Part shown: one piece after another, positions 54,233 through 63,730 of the stretch
Layout: each line of letters begins with the position of its first letter
How positions within the stretch are numbered: the stretch's first letter is position 1
DNA from: Bacteroides sp.
Lineage (GTDB): Bacteria > Bacteroidota > Bacteroidia > Bacteroidales > Bacteroidaceae
NCBI GenBank assembly: GCA_021202275.1
Contig: JAJQDI010000018.1
Span: forward strand, 140,516 to 204,515
Direction of reading: 5' to 3'
DNA: 64,000 nucleotides
Position numbers and translations under genes: made by a program
The notes under the pieces: generated by a model
Told to the model about the DNA's origin: nothing
The model's input: the letters and a program-made list of their open reading frames with translations, nothing else
Databases searched by the model: none

Positions 54233-55198
54233 CTACAAAGATCCTATCATCTCGCGTTGCTTCCTGAAATAGACGATCCGCTGCATCTCTCCACTCACAG
54301 AGATCATCGTAGACAATCTTTTCAAAGACAAGACCCAGCTTTTCATAGTCTCAAACGTACTCTTATCCATCGAATTCAACGAATTCAGAGAGAAAGCCTT
54401 CACCATACTCAGGTAGATATCAGATGACTGGAAATAACAATAACTGGTCTCAAAATTGATATTGGATATATACAACAACACCTGTTTTCCCGTATCTTCG
54501 TACTTTCCCCGGATGGCCAGCAACTCCAGTTCATCCAGCAGGGAATGCAGGTCTTCCCGGATCAGACGGACCTCTTCCGGAGTGATCATATCAATGCTCG
54601 CGAAATACCGGATATTGTTCACCAGATACTGGAACATCAGATTATCAAATACATAATACGTATTCTCCACATAATGGGAATTCCTTACCAGTTTCTGACC
54701 CACTTGCCTCACTTTATCCGGCACTACGATCTGCGCGTATTTCTTGGTACCCTCCAGTCCGCCACGCTTATACTTCCATTTAAAGATAGAAAACTTCGTA
54801 AGATGCTCATAAGCCAGATAGATCGTCTGCGGCAACACATTGGAACAGTCCGCCAGTTCCGAATAAGTCCCCTCCCTGAGCGCGTGAAGTTGCTCCGCGA
54901 AGTGTTCAATGTGACTCAGATCAATGTCATCCGGGCGGTCATATTCCAACGGATTGTATTGGAACGGGCGGGAATGGTTGAAGGAAGTGCCTACTATACA
55001 ATCGATCGAGATGCCCAGATGATTGGAGATAGTAGCGATTTCCGAAAAGGTAAATGGTACTTCACACCGCAAACGACGGTAAACAGCTTCTTTCTCTATA
55101 TACAGCAGATCCATCAGCATATTCACCAGTTTCGAATTTTCCGGTATCTTATCTTTGACAGCCTTGATAAAGGCATCATACAGCGGACCATTTTTCAT
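54233..55198 (-). CDS. Bacteroidales regulator-like protein with N-terminal HTH
   Basis: 321 residues. The N-terminal 65 resemble a helix-turn-helix (LVNMLMDLLYIEKEAVYRRLRCEVPFTFSEIATISNHLGISID). The remaining 250 are mostly helical, with a conserved tail MKSWVLSLKRLSTMISVSGEMQRIVYFRKQREMIGSL. No membrane segment or sensor domain is visible. I recognise the pattern as a Bacteroidales-specific family of predicted DNA-binding proteins, function unknown. The adjacent gene upstream is a paralog of the same length that has suffered a frameshift. Confidence 0.7.
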   Translation of the reverse strand: MKNGPLYDAFIKAVKDKIPENSKLVNMLMDLLYIEKEAVYRRLRCEVPFTFSEIATISNHLGISIDCIVGTSFNHSRPFQYNPLEYDRPDDIDLSHIEHFAEQLHALREGTYSELADCSNVLPQTIYLAYEHLTKFSIFKWKYKRGGLEGTKKYAQIVVPDKVRQVGQKLVRNSHYVENTYYVFDNLMFQYLVNNIRYFASIDMITPEEVRLIREDLHSLLDELELLAIRGKYEDTGKQVLLYISNINFETSYCYFQSSDIYLSMVKAFSLNSLNSMDKSTFETMKSWVLSLKRLSTMISVSGEMQRIVYFRKQREMIGSL

Positions 55199-55577
55199 AA
55201 TTTTTTCCTTAGGTTAAGATTAGAACTGAATGAACTCTCATCATCTCTGGCAACATAAATCACCATAAATATAACAAGAATAATCCAGCCGGCTAAGGAT
55301 TGAGTGTCATTTTTTATATCAGATCGCGCTTTTTTCTATATCCGTCAATTTACACAACAAAAAATTACATTTCCCGGATCTATCCGCCGGATCACCTCCT
55401 CTCCTTCTGTTTTCCATACCTCGTCGAAGAACCTCCTCCCAAAGGGCCCTCCACAGGATCTATGTAAACAATTCCGAAAGTATGACAGGAAAACGATCTC
55501 CGGACCGGATAAGCCAGACAGACACAGCTCCGCAGGAAAGAACAACCCCAGGTTATCCGTTTGCGAAGACCCGATGT
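55199..55577. other. Gap between the two regulator paralogs
   Basis: 379 bp, no credible ORF, no clear terminator or promoter box found. Confidence 0.4.
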
Positions 55578-56550
55578 TTACAATTGGGAGACAATCTCAC
55601 GCTGGGCTTTAAAGAAATGGATGCGATGCTCCTCACCGGTCTCAGAGATAAGTATAGAAGCACGCTGGAGAGCTTTTGTCCAGGATTTCATCCGCTGGAA
55701 ACTCTTTTCATCCGCAGACACCGTATCTATGATAGTAAACCATTTGAGCATCGAGAGGCGGGTCATCTCATTCAGGGAGATATAGGTCGTAGAATTGGGC
55801 AGATCTACCTGAGAAACATACATCTGCACTTTCTTTCCTGTGGCAAAGCATCCTTTCCGGGCAATCTCTTCCATCTCGTCCAACAGACGGAAAAAGTCCT
55901 CTTTGATCTCTTCTACCTCCGGTCGGCTGATCAGCGAGATCTCCTCAAAAAAACGGATATCATTGGTCACGAAGCGGAAGATATTCTTGTCTAAGATGAT
56001 ATTGGTAAGCCCCATCTGGCGTATCTCCCGGTGATATGCTTCATTGATCTCCAGCAATCTCTGTGAAGGATGGATCTGGCTATACTTCAAGGTCCGCTCC
56101 GGGACCCCCCTGCTGAAACACCCATTTCAGTAATACCAATTTATACAGCGGCAAAGAAGAGACATAGAAGAGCTGTGGTAAGGTATTGGTCACAATAGCC
56201 GATTCGGACTCAGGATGGTCTTTCAGACGCGACAAGATCGAGATCAGGCCCTCCATCATCCGGTAATCCTCCTCAGACGGACGGAACAAATAATCTACAT
56301 ATACCAATTCACACGGGCTGGATTTATCCGTATGCCCCAGACGGATCACATTATCCATAGAGATCTGAAAAGCACGTGACAAAAGAACAATCTCATTGAA
56401 TGAAAAATGAACCTCTCCCCTCAATCTGCGATATACAACCTCACGTTCCAGAAAAAGAATATCCATCAGTTTATTGGTCAGTTCTTTCCTGCTATCCACC
56501 TTTGACCTTAAAATCTCGATAAAAGTATTGTATGTTTTATTGTCTTTCAT
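55578..56550 (-). pseudogene. Paralogous HTH regulator-like gene, frameshifted
   Basis: Two overlapping ORFs (56550-56080 and 56090-55578) align with successive halves of the neighbouring 321-residue protein. The first has LTNKLMDILFLEREVVYRRLRGEVHFSFNEIVLLSRAFQISMD and fails after FQQGG. The second resumes with LKYSQIHPSQRLLEIN and ends MKSWTKALQRASILISETGEEHRIHFFKAQREIVSQL. Removing one base from the G6/C3 runs at 56101-56110 gives QQGGPERTLKYSQ, matching the paralog's KRGGLEGTKKYAQ and an expected 323 residues. This is a +1 slippage lesion; it could be reversible. Confidence 0.82.
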
Positions 56551-57090
56551 TATTCCGTTGAAAAGAGAAAGCGTGTTCTCAGCTGTATGTAACCCCTCCT
56601 GATAAAAAGTGACTTCCTACCGTACGAAGCCACTATAGCATCTTGCAATACTCGGAATATTCACGTAATTACGCAAATAATACATACTCGTTTTCCGTCA
56701 ATTTGTTTTGTTTTTCACTTACCTTAACTTTTAATTTTACCTGTAAAAAGATCCGAAAATGCCTATCAGAAAGCATCAATCATTTTTTTCATCCGGCTTT
56801 TTTTCACACACGACACCTTTCTTTATCCGATTGAACTGCTTGTTAACCATCCGATCTACGCGTTCCATACCCTATCTGATCACATAAAAAATGCGAATAG
56901 GGCCGGCCTCATATTTTCCGGGAAACATCGCCTCTACATGTTTCCCATATCTACGTATCAAAGAATTCACCGGCCTACCATTTAAATCGCACATCGTAAA
57001 TCGGTACACCGCCCAACGTGTTGGTGATGCCGGCCGGGACCTACACAGGAACCACCCTCCCGGACCATACATTCGCTACGAATCCGTTTC
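56551..57090. other. Gene-free gap between regulator and porin genes
   Basis: 540 bp. It contains a short copy of the CACATCGTAAATCGGTA repeat near 56990-57006; no ORF with family resemblance was found. Confidence 0.4.
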
Positions 57091-58377
57091 TCAGAAAGAA
57101 TATTGCACCAGCAGGTTCAGTCGGTTGGCTGTATAGGTAGTAGCATCAAATCCCGTTTTCCAGCCATGCAGATATTCCACACCTCCCAGCATATTCGAAG
57201 TGATATTCCAGAACATATTCGCAGCCAGGTATTGCCCGTATCTGTATGACGCGCTATTTGTAGCGGGATAACCATTCCGGCCATATACCCGTGACTGGCT
57301 GTAGGTAGAAGAGACAAACACCACCGGGCTCAGGTTATACTGCAAACCGGCATACCACCCCAGCACCGGAAGCACCTGCATCCTGCCCTCTTTCCCTCCA
57401 TGGGGCACCAGATCAAGGCTCTGGGTACCCAGGTCATTGATAAAATTACCGATCCCCTCTCCGTAAGTCACCTGTCCGAAAGCCTTCCATTTTTTAATGG
57501 TCGTAAATACCGTAGAAGCCTGTACCCCCCAACCCGTTTCCGTAAAAGCCTTCTCATACAGATCGCTGCTATAGGTCATCGGCCGCAATACCCCGGCCAC
57601 GCGGAAGTGGCTTTTGGTATTCCAGCTGTATTGCACAAATGCAGGTACATTCGGAGCACGTTGCGTATTCACCGCCAGATACTCGTCCGTAGTGGCACTC
57701 ACCGACGGCATTTCTACTCCCAGCCCCGCGCTCCAGCGCGAAGAGAAGGTATGTGTATAGTACAGCAGATTGGTACGGTAGTTCACCTGCCCGGCCGGCC
57801 CTTCATAGTCTATATTGGGCGGACTGCTCGCCGGATCCGTGAAAAGTCCGTAATCCCACCCCGCCCGGAAACCCAGGAAAGAGACATACGCGTTGTGCAT
57901 CCTCAGCGTGTTGTTACTACCCCGGAAATAGGTATTCACATATACCACAAAGTCTCCCAGACGGGACGTACGTCCCAGCAATTTGACATATACACTGGAA
58001 CCGGTCGGATCCAGCTGAAAATTGTTGCGCGCGTAATTGCCCGCACCCGGTACACCGATCAGCGAAGGATAGAAATCCAGATTATCCACCATTCCATGAA
58101 AATCATACTCCAGCGCCGTACGTACATTTCCCCCGATCCCCAGGGTAAACTTCCCCCGGCTATCGCTCAACTGGAACCGGGGAGCCTGCGGATCCTGAAA
58201 ACGTGTCCGCCGCTCCGGATCCATACGAGAGTCCATCGAAGCAGTCGCAGATCTGCCGTAAGAGACCACCGCTCCGCTTCCCTGATGCTCATCGGTACCG
58301 TGCTGTTGGGCATATCCCGGAAGTATATATAAACCCAAAAAGGAGATCATCAGCCACCACCTGAATGTTCTTTCCAT
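57091..58377 (-). CDS. DcaP-like outer membrane porin
   Basis: 428 residues. Signal peptide MISFLGLYILPGYAQ; a variable N-terminal region of about 60 residues; then a beta-barrel opening with GKFTLGIGGNVRTALEYDFHG and continuing with strand pairs such as SSVYVKLLGRTSRLGDFVVYVNTYF, NAYVSFLGFRAGWDYGLFTDP and GWYAGLQYNLSPVVFVSSTYSQ. It ends in an aromatic-terminated strand (LNLLVQYSF). The pattern fits the DcaP-like trimeric porin family. Substrate unknown; small anions or carboxylates in studied members. Monocistronic. Confidence 0.82.
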   Translation of the reverse strand: MERTFRWWLMISFLGLYILPGYAQQHGTDEHQGSGAVVSYGRSATASMDSRMDPERRTRFQDPQAPRFQLSDSRGKFTLGIGGNVRTALEYDFHGMVDNLDFYPSLIGVPGAGNYARNNFQLDPTGSSVYVKLLGRTSRLGDFVVYVNTYFRGSNNTLRMHNAYVSFLGFRAGWDYGLFTDPASSPPNIDYEGPAGQVNYRTNLLYYTHTFSSRWSAGLGVEMPSVSATTDEYLAVNTQRAPNVPAFVQYSWNTKSHFRVAGVLRPMTYSSDLYEKAFTETGWGVQASTVFTTIKKWKAFGQVTYGEGIGNFINDLGTQSLDLVPHGGKEGRMQVLPVLGWYAGLQYNLSPVVFVSSTYSQSRVYGRNGYPATNSASYRYGQYLAANMFWNITSNMLGGVEYLHGWKTGFDATTYTANRLNLLVQYSF

Positions 58378-58528
58378 AAACTCATAAATTTAAGTAATAT
58401 TGTATTAACAAAATAAAACTCAAATGGTTGTTCACAGAAAAGAGAAAAAACAATGGCTCCCGCTTCTTCAGAAGACAATCCTACTTACAAATAGACGATC
58501 CAAGACTTTCCAAAGGATATTATCTACC

Positions 58529-58570
58529 TGTAGAGACGCACGGCGTGCGTCTCCGTGATGCAAGTCCAAC
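58529..58570 (+). repeat. Dispersed 42-nt palindromic element
   Basis: Begins TGTAGAGACGCACGGCGTGC; inverted copy at 7151-7192 (39 of 42). The GAGACGCACGGCGTGCGTCTC core is self-complementary. The remaining 58378-58528 shows no gene. Confidence 0.75.
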
Positions 58571-58734
58571 ATATATACATGTATGTTCCATGGAACAGAC
58601 GTTCAGCTCTGCTGTTTCTGATCCAACGAATAACAGAATACCTCTATACAGGAACAAAATCCATCTTTTATAAGATCAGAAGGAGAGAATATAACAAAAA
58701 CAGACCATCAAAAATAGTTCATCCTGTACAATAA

Positions 58735-58828
58735 GAGTTTTAAGTTATAAGTTTTAAGTATCATCTGAAATAAGATAAAAAGAACCACAAGCAAAAACTT
58801 ACGACTTAAAACTTATAACTCAAAACTC
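58735..58828. repeat. Inverted repeat with TTTTAAGTTATAAG core
   Basis: Arms 58735-58758 and 58805-58828 (left arm starts GAGTTTTAAGTTATAAGTTT) are complementary at 23 of 24 positions. Same core as the radA-oxidoreductase junction element. Confidence 0.8.
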
Positions 58829-58840
58829 TTTCTGTCCTTT

Positions 58841-58867
58841 CAATCGTAAATCGTAAATCAGTAAATC
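58841..58867 (+). repeat. CAATCGTAAATC repeat cluster
   Basis: CAATCGTAAATCGTAAATCA and the following AGTAAATC are the same units as at 2838-2871 and 10739-10772. Confidence 0.7.
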
Positions 58868-58934
58868 TCTTTGTCTCTACAAGTAGACGCCACCATACAG
58901 TATAATCTCCACCCGCAAATCAGTACATCCTGAA

Positions 58935-60701
58935 TTACGCAAACTGTTCCTGATACAACCCGTAGTATTTTCCTTTCTTATCGATCAGTTCCTGATGCGT
59001 ACCCTGCTCGATGATCTGTCCATGTTCGAGCACAATGATGCGGTCCGCGTTCTTAATGGTAGAGAGCCGGTGAGCGATCACCAGACTGGTACGTCCTTCC
59101 ATCAGGCGGTCGAGTCCGCGCTGGATCAGCATCTCACTGCGGGTATCGATGTTGCTGGTAGCCTCATCGAGCAGCAGGATAGAGGGGTTGGCAATGGCTG
59201 CGCGGGCAATGTTGAGCAGCTGGCGTTGTCCCTGGCTCAGGTTCTCGCCATCGTTCTCCAGCAGGGTATCGTAGCCATGTTGCAAGCGTTTGATAAAGGA
59301 ATGGGCGGCTGTGAGGCGGGCAGCGGCCTCCACCTCTTCGTCGGTAGCATCGAGCCGGCCGAAGCGTATGTTCTCACGTACCGTCCCCGTAAAGAGGTGT
59401 GTCTCCTGCAACACGATCGCCATCAGCCGGCGGAGGCTGTCGCGTTTGATCTTGTCGATGGGGTGGTCGTCGATGGTGATCTCCCCCGAACGGATGTCAT
59501 AGAAGCGGGGCAGCATGTTCATGATCGTGGTTTTTCCCGCTCCGGTAGTTCCCACGATCGCGACCTTCTGTCCGGCAGGGATACACAAGGTGATATCGCG
59601 CAGCACCGTCTGTTCCGGCTCGTAGCCAAACCACACATCTTCCAGATACACCTCCCCTTCGATCCCGGTCAGGTCTATCGCGTCCGGAGCGTCCGCTTCC
59701 TCCGGCGATTCGTCCATCACCTCAAAGATACGCTCGGCGCCCGCCAGTGCCGCCTGGATGGTGTTGTAAAGGCTGGCCAGTTCATTGATCGGACGGCCAA
59801 ACTGCCGCGAATATTGCAGGAAGGTAGCCAGCCCACCGAGGTCGAACCCGCGGTAGATAGCCAACAGCGCCCCTACAATGGTGATCAGGACATAGGTCAG
59901 CGTATTCAGGTTCTGCGTCACCGGCATCATCAGTCCCGAGTAGAACTGCGCCTTGAGCGACTTGTCGTTCAGATCCTGGTTAAGCACCTCAAACTCCTCC
60001 TCTACCTGCTTCTCGTGGTTGAATACTTTCACCACCTTCTGCCCGCTGATCATCTCTTCGATGTATCCGTTCATGTCTCCCAGCACCTCCTGCTGCGCCC
60101 GGAAATACTTGCGGCTGACGCGTACGATCCGTTGCGCGCTGAAGATCATCAGAGGCACGGTCACCAACGCCACCAGCGTCAGGATAGGACTGATGTATAT
60201 CATCAATACAAATATCCCTACCAGAGTGAGCACCCCGCTGAATAGGTCGGACAGCGAATCGGTGAGCGCGTCGCTGATGCGGTCGATGTCGTTGGTATAG
60301 CGGCTCATTAGGTCCCCGTGCTGGTGGGTATCGAAATAGCGGACAGGCAGGTACTCCATCTTCTGAAAGAGGTCCGAACGCATCCGGTGCACCGTACGCT
60401 GCGCGATCCGGTTGAGCAGGCGTTGCCTGACGAATACCGCCACCACCCCGGTCAGGTAGATACCTCCCAGAATCAGGAGCATCCGGATCAGTCCCGCAAC
60501 ATCGGCAGGCAGGATGTAGTTGTTGATAATAGGCCGCAGCATATACGACCCCATCAGATCGGCTGCGATGCCTACAACGATCAGGGCAAACGTCACCCCC
60601 AGCAGCAACCTGTCGTTGGCCAGGTAAGAAATAAACCTGCGGAGCGTCTTCTTCACTGCTTTCGGTTTACCTGCGTCGGCTGTATTTTTCAACGGTGGCA
60701 T
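58935..60701 (-). CDS. ABC exporter subunit, canonical ATPase (MdlB-like)
   Basis: 588 residues: six membrane segments (residues about 35-320, from LLLGVTFALIVVGIAADLMGSY), then an ATPase with Walker A GTTGAGKTTIMN, signature NLSQGQRQLLNIARA, Walker B ILLLDEATSNID with the catalytic Glu, and IAHRLSTI. It starts 1 bp after the stop of the other half-transporter, so the two are translationally coupled and form a heterodimer. Its intact catalytic site complements the degenerate one of the partner. Substrate unknown; relatives export drugs, lipids or peptides. Confidence 0.92.
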   Translation of the reverse strand: MPPLKNTADAGKPKAVKKTLRRFISYLANDRLLLGVTFALIVVGIAADLMGSYMLRPIINNYILPADVAGLIRMLLILGGIYLTGVVAVFVRQRLLNRIAQRTVHRMRSDLFQKMEYLPVRYFDTHQHGDLMSRYTNDIDRISDALTDSLSDLFSGVLTLVGIFVLMIYISPILTLVALVTVPLMIFSAQRIVRVSRKYFRAQQEVLGDMNGYIEEMISGQKVVKVFNHEKQVEEEFEVLNQDLNDKSLKAQFYSGLMMPVTQNLNTLTYVLITIVGALLAIYRGFDLGGLATFLQYSRQFGRPINELASLYNTIQAALAGAERIFEVMDESPEEADAPDAIDLTGIEGEVYLEDVWFGYEPEQTVLRDITLCIPAGQKVAIVGTTGAGKTTIMNMLPRFYDIRSGEITIDDHPIDKIKRDSLRRLMAIVLQETHLFTGTVRENIRFGRLDATDEEVEAAARLTAAHSFIKRLQHGYDTLLENDGENLSQGQRQLLNIARAAIANPSILLLDEATSNIDTRSEMLIQRGLDRLMEGRTSLVIAHRLSTIKNADRIIVLEHGQIIEQGTHQELIDKKGKYYGLYQEQFA

Positions 60702-60702
60702 C

Positions 60703-62427
60703 TCAGGGTACGATTTGTTGTGAGTTATAGATTTCCCGGTACACCTCCGAAGTCTGCAACAGTTCGGCAGGAGTACCCAGGGCTACGATCGCTCCGTCGT
60801 CCAGGATCATCACCCGGTCCGAGGTTTGCATCGTGTTGATACGCTGGGTGATGATAAATACCGTAGTATCGGTGAGCAGGTTTTTCAGGCTGGCGCGTAT
60901 CTTTTGTTCCGTATTCGAATCTACCGCACTGGTACTGTCGTCCAGGATCAGGATCTTAGGTTTGCGCAGCAGCGCCCGGGCAATACACAGACGTTGCTTC
61001 TGTCCTCCCGAGACATTCACGCCGCCCCTGCCCAGCTCCGTATCGTAGCCTTCCGGGAAAGAAACAATAAAGTCGTGCGCGTCGGCAGCACGGGCCGCCT
61101 CTTCGATCTCCTCCTGGGTGGCATTGGGATCGCCCCAGAGCAGGTTTTCCCGGATGGTCCCGGTAAACAAGACATTCTTCTGCAACACCACACTCACCCC
61201 TTCGCGCAGGGTCTCGAGGTGATAATCCAAGATATTCCTGCCATCGATAAGTATCTCCCCGGAACGGATGTCGTACAGCCGCGGGATCAGTTGCACCAGC
61301 GAAGACTTCGCAGACCCCGTAGCTCCCACCACCGCCACCGTTTCGGCCGGACGTACGTGGAAGCTGATATCGTGCAATACATCCGTCTCCCTACCCCGGT
61401 AGCGGAAATTCACCCGGTCGAACACCACCTCTCCCCGCTCTACCCGGTAGAGGTCTTTCGCTCCCTCCGGCGTATCGGTCAGGGAAGGTTCTTTATCCAG
61501 TACCTCCCGGATGCGTTCGGAAGAGGCCGACGCCCGGGCAAAGGTCATGATGATCATGGAAAGCATCATCAGCGAAAAGAGGATCTGGCTCAGGTAAGTG
61601 ACCACCGAGATCAGTTCCCCCACCTGTAAGCTGCCTGCCATGATCTTGCGCCCGCCAAACCAGAGTACGGCCAGGATCGATCCGTTCATCACCAATTGCA
61701 ACACCGGGAACATCGTCACCACAATGTTGGAGGCGCGGATCACTTTATCCCGCAACTCCTCGCTGCTGCGTACGAACTTCCGTGTCTCAAAATCTTCCCG
61801 GACAAAGGACTTCACCACCCGGATGTTGATCAGGTTTTCCTGGATCACCGCATTCAGCTGATCCAGCTTCTCCTGCGCCTGCACAAAGAACGGGAATCCC
61901 TTACGCAGGATAATATACAGGCTCAGGGCCAGTGCCGGTACAGACACCGCCAGTATCCAGAGCAGGTCTTTGTTGATACGGGAGACAAAGAACAGCGCCA
62001 CGATCAGCATCAGAGGCGAACGCAGCAACAGACGCAAAGACACCTGTACCACCATCTGGATGCGGGTGATGTCGTTGGTGAGCTGGGTGATCAGCGATGC
62101 CGTACTGAACTCATCGATATCGGAAAAGGAGAACTCCTGGATCCGGCGGAACAGCGTGCTCCGCAGATCGGTACCAAAGCCAATGGACGCGCGGGAAGAG
62201 ACATAGATATTGGCGATACTGGCCACCAGCCCCACCAGGGAGATCGGTACCATGTAGATCCCAAACCGGGTAATAAAAGGAATATCCTGCCGCATCACTC
62301 CGTCGTCCACGATCCGTGCCATCAGCATGGGTTGTGCCGTCTCAGAAAGCACCAGAACAAATACCAGCAACGGACTAAGCAGAAAACTGGTTTTGTAACG
62401 ACGAAGTATCTTCCAATATTTTTTCAT
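60703..62427 (-). CDS. ABC exporter subunit, degenerate ATPase (MdlA-like)
   Basis: 574 residues: membrane domain with six segments (SFLLSPLLVFVLVLSETAQP at the start) and an ATPase domain with Walker A GATGSAKSSLV (Ala in place of the last Gly, a variant known in this subfamily), signature NVSGGQKQRLCIARALL, Walker B ILILDDSTSAVD with Asp instead of the catalytic Glu, and ITQRINTM where the switch His is Gln. These changes mark the non-hydrolytic site of heterodimeric exporters of the TM287/288 or BmrCD kind. First gene of the pair. Confidence 0.92.
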   Translation of the reverse strand: MKKYWKILRRYKTSFLLSPLLVFVLVLSETAQPMLMARIVDDGVMRQDIPFITRFGIYMVPISLVGLVASIANIYVSSRASIGFGTDLRSTLFRRIQEFSFSDIDEFSTASLITQLTNDITRIQMVVQVSLRLLLRSPLMLIVALFFVSRINKDLLWILAVSVPALALSLYIILRKGFPFFVQAQEKLDQLNAVIQENLINIRVVKSFVREDFETRKFVRSSEELRDKVIRASNIVVTMFPVLQLVMNGSILAVLWFGGRKIMAGSLQVGELISVVTYLSQILFSLMMLSMIIMTFARASASSERIREVLDKEPSLTDTPEGAKDLYRVERGEVVFDRVNFRYRGRETDVLHDISFHVRPAETVAVVGATGSAKSSLVQLIPRLYDIRSGEILIDGRNILDYHLETLREGVSVVLQKNVLFTGTIRENLLWGDPNATQEEIEEAARAADAHDFIVSFPEGYDTELGRGGVNVSGGQKQRLCIARALLRKPKILILDDSTSAVDSNTEQKIRASLKNLLTDTTVFIITQRINTMQTSDRVMILDDGAIVALGTPAELLQTSEVYREIYNSQQIVP

Positions 62428-63730
62428 TTAACATTCATGCCATGTCCGGAAAGTGAACCTGCCGGTAGAAGAAACAGTTGGCCCGCGTCGAAAGTTCAAT
62501 AAGAACACCAATCCCTGCGACCCGGAAAAACCTGTCGACAGGCCATATAGCATACAGTCCTTTCGCTGCACCCGACCCGCAACATGGTTTATTTCTATTT
62601 CCGGCCCCAATGGTTCCGGGGAACACTTTCTCAGAAAATACAGATAGATACACTATAGCAAAGAGCTTACCGGAGAGTACCCACTGTGTAAAATTAGAAA
62701 CAAAAACGGATTTGAGACGCATCTACTATATAAAAAAGTGATTTTATCTCTCACCATCTCTCACTTTTACATATATCCTTCTGACTACAACCACATTAAA
62801 AAAGTGAGAGATAAAAGTTACATACAATTTATCTATCACTTTTCAGGGTTATCTCTCACCTTTGAGAGGCCACTTCTCACTTTCAGTAGAATTCTGCCAG
62901 AAATCCACAATCCGGTAAGTAGTTTGCTTTCCGGTATCTTTTGCCCAGGTTCTGGCAAAACCTTTCTATCTGTGTCGGCACCCACAGAGACCTGCAAACG
63001 ACAGGATATGTAGTCTGTATCCATCCGTAGATGTATCCGTAGACGGAATCGGATAGCTCGTACCCAGTCTCTTTCCATGAATATACAGATGTATTCCCAA
63101 GGGTAGATCTCTGCTTTTCAGGTAAGAGATATAAGATCCCTCGTTGTGGGACTCAACTCCCTCAACGAGAGACTTAACTCCCTCGTCGTGGGAGTTAAGT
63201 CCCACGACGGGAGACCCACTATATGCCGGTAGGCCGACAGATGATTTCCGGTTACCCGACAGTAGACTTTCAGTATACACGCAGAGGATATGTACATCGT
63301 CAATCAGCGTATCGCCAATCAAAGAGTCATTCGGTACGGACAGCTGACACGAGGCCGGCTCCACACAGGAGAATGAAGGTATTTCCAAATCCCGAAGGAA
63401 CGATCGGCTCCGACCCTGTACATAACAGACTCCCCCAACCTTGTCAACCACACACGCTGAGTTAGTTTCTGCAAAAACGACAAATTCCATCGCAGAAAAG
63501 TATGCGGTAACAGGAAAAGTCCTGTAAGGACTGGTATGTATGAACAGACACGACCGGAATATATCGCCTTACAGAATTTACGCATGGAATGCGTTAGACT
63601 TTCTTCAACTAAAAAGAAGTACCCTACAGGTTGCCTCTCAGGTGACAGATCACCCATCATAAGTGAGAGATAAATTGTATGCTAATTTTATCCATCACTC
63701 AGATATATAGCTGATAACGTGCCTGTTTCC
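62428..63730. repeat. Repeat-rich gene-free region bounded by inverted repeats
   Basis: About 1.3 kb without a credible gene. A 21-nt sequence at 62821-62841 (CATACAATTTATCTATCACT and one base) recurs inverted at 63661-63681 with 1 mismatch, and weaker similarity extends over about 65 nt each side. The motif ATCTCTCAC or its complement occurs at least five times between 62.74 and 62.87 kb and again at the right arm. The ORF-track entries here overlap one another on both strands and show no family features. It may be a decayed mobile element or a repeat array. Confidence 0.55.
63172..63209. repeat. Two overlapping, mutually exclusive hairpins
   Basis: ACTTAACTCCC (63172-63182) pairs perfectly with GGGAGTTAAGT (63190-63200). 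CGTCGTGGGA (63184-63193) pairs perfectly with TCCCACGACG (63200-63209). The middle segment is shared. A related CTCGTTG/CAACGAG stem lies just before, at about 63140-63168. Confidence 0.65.

Noticed and set aside
58995-60245. 416-codon plus-strand ORF over the ABC exporter
   Set aside because: Antisense shadow; His/Asp/Val-rich reverse translation of the ATPase and membrane domain.
62966-63490. 174-codon minus-strand ORF in the repeat region
   Set aside because: It runs through hairpins and repeats, overlaps other frames of similar length and has no ribosome site or domain; chance or a repeat-derived frame.
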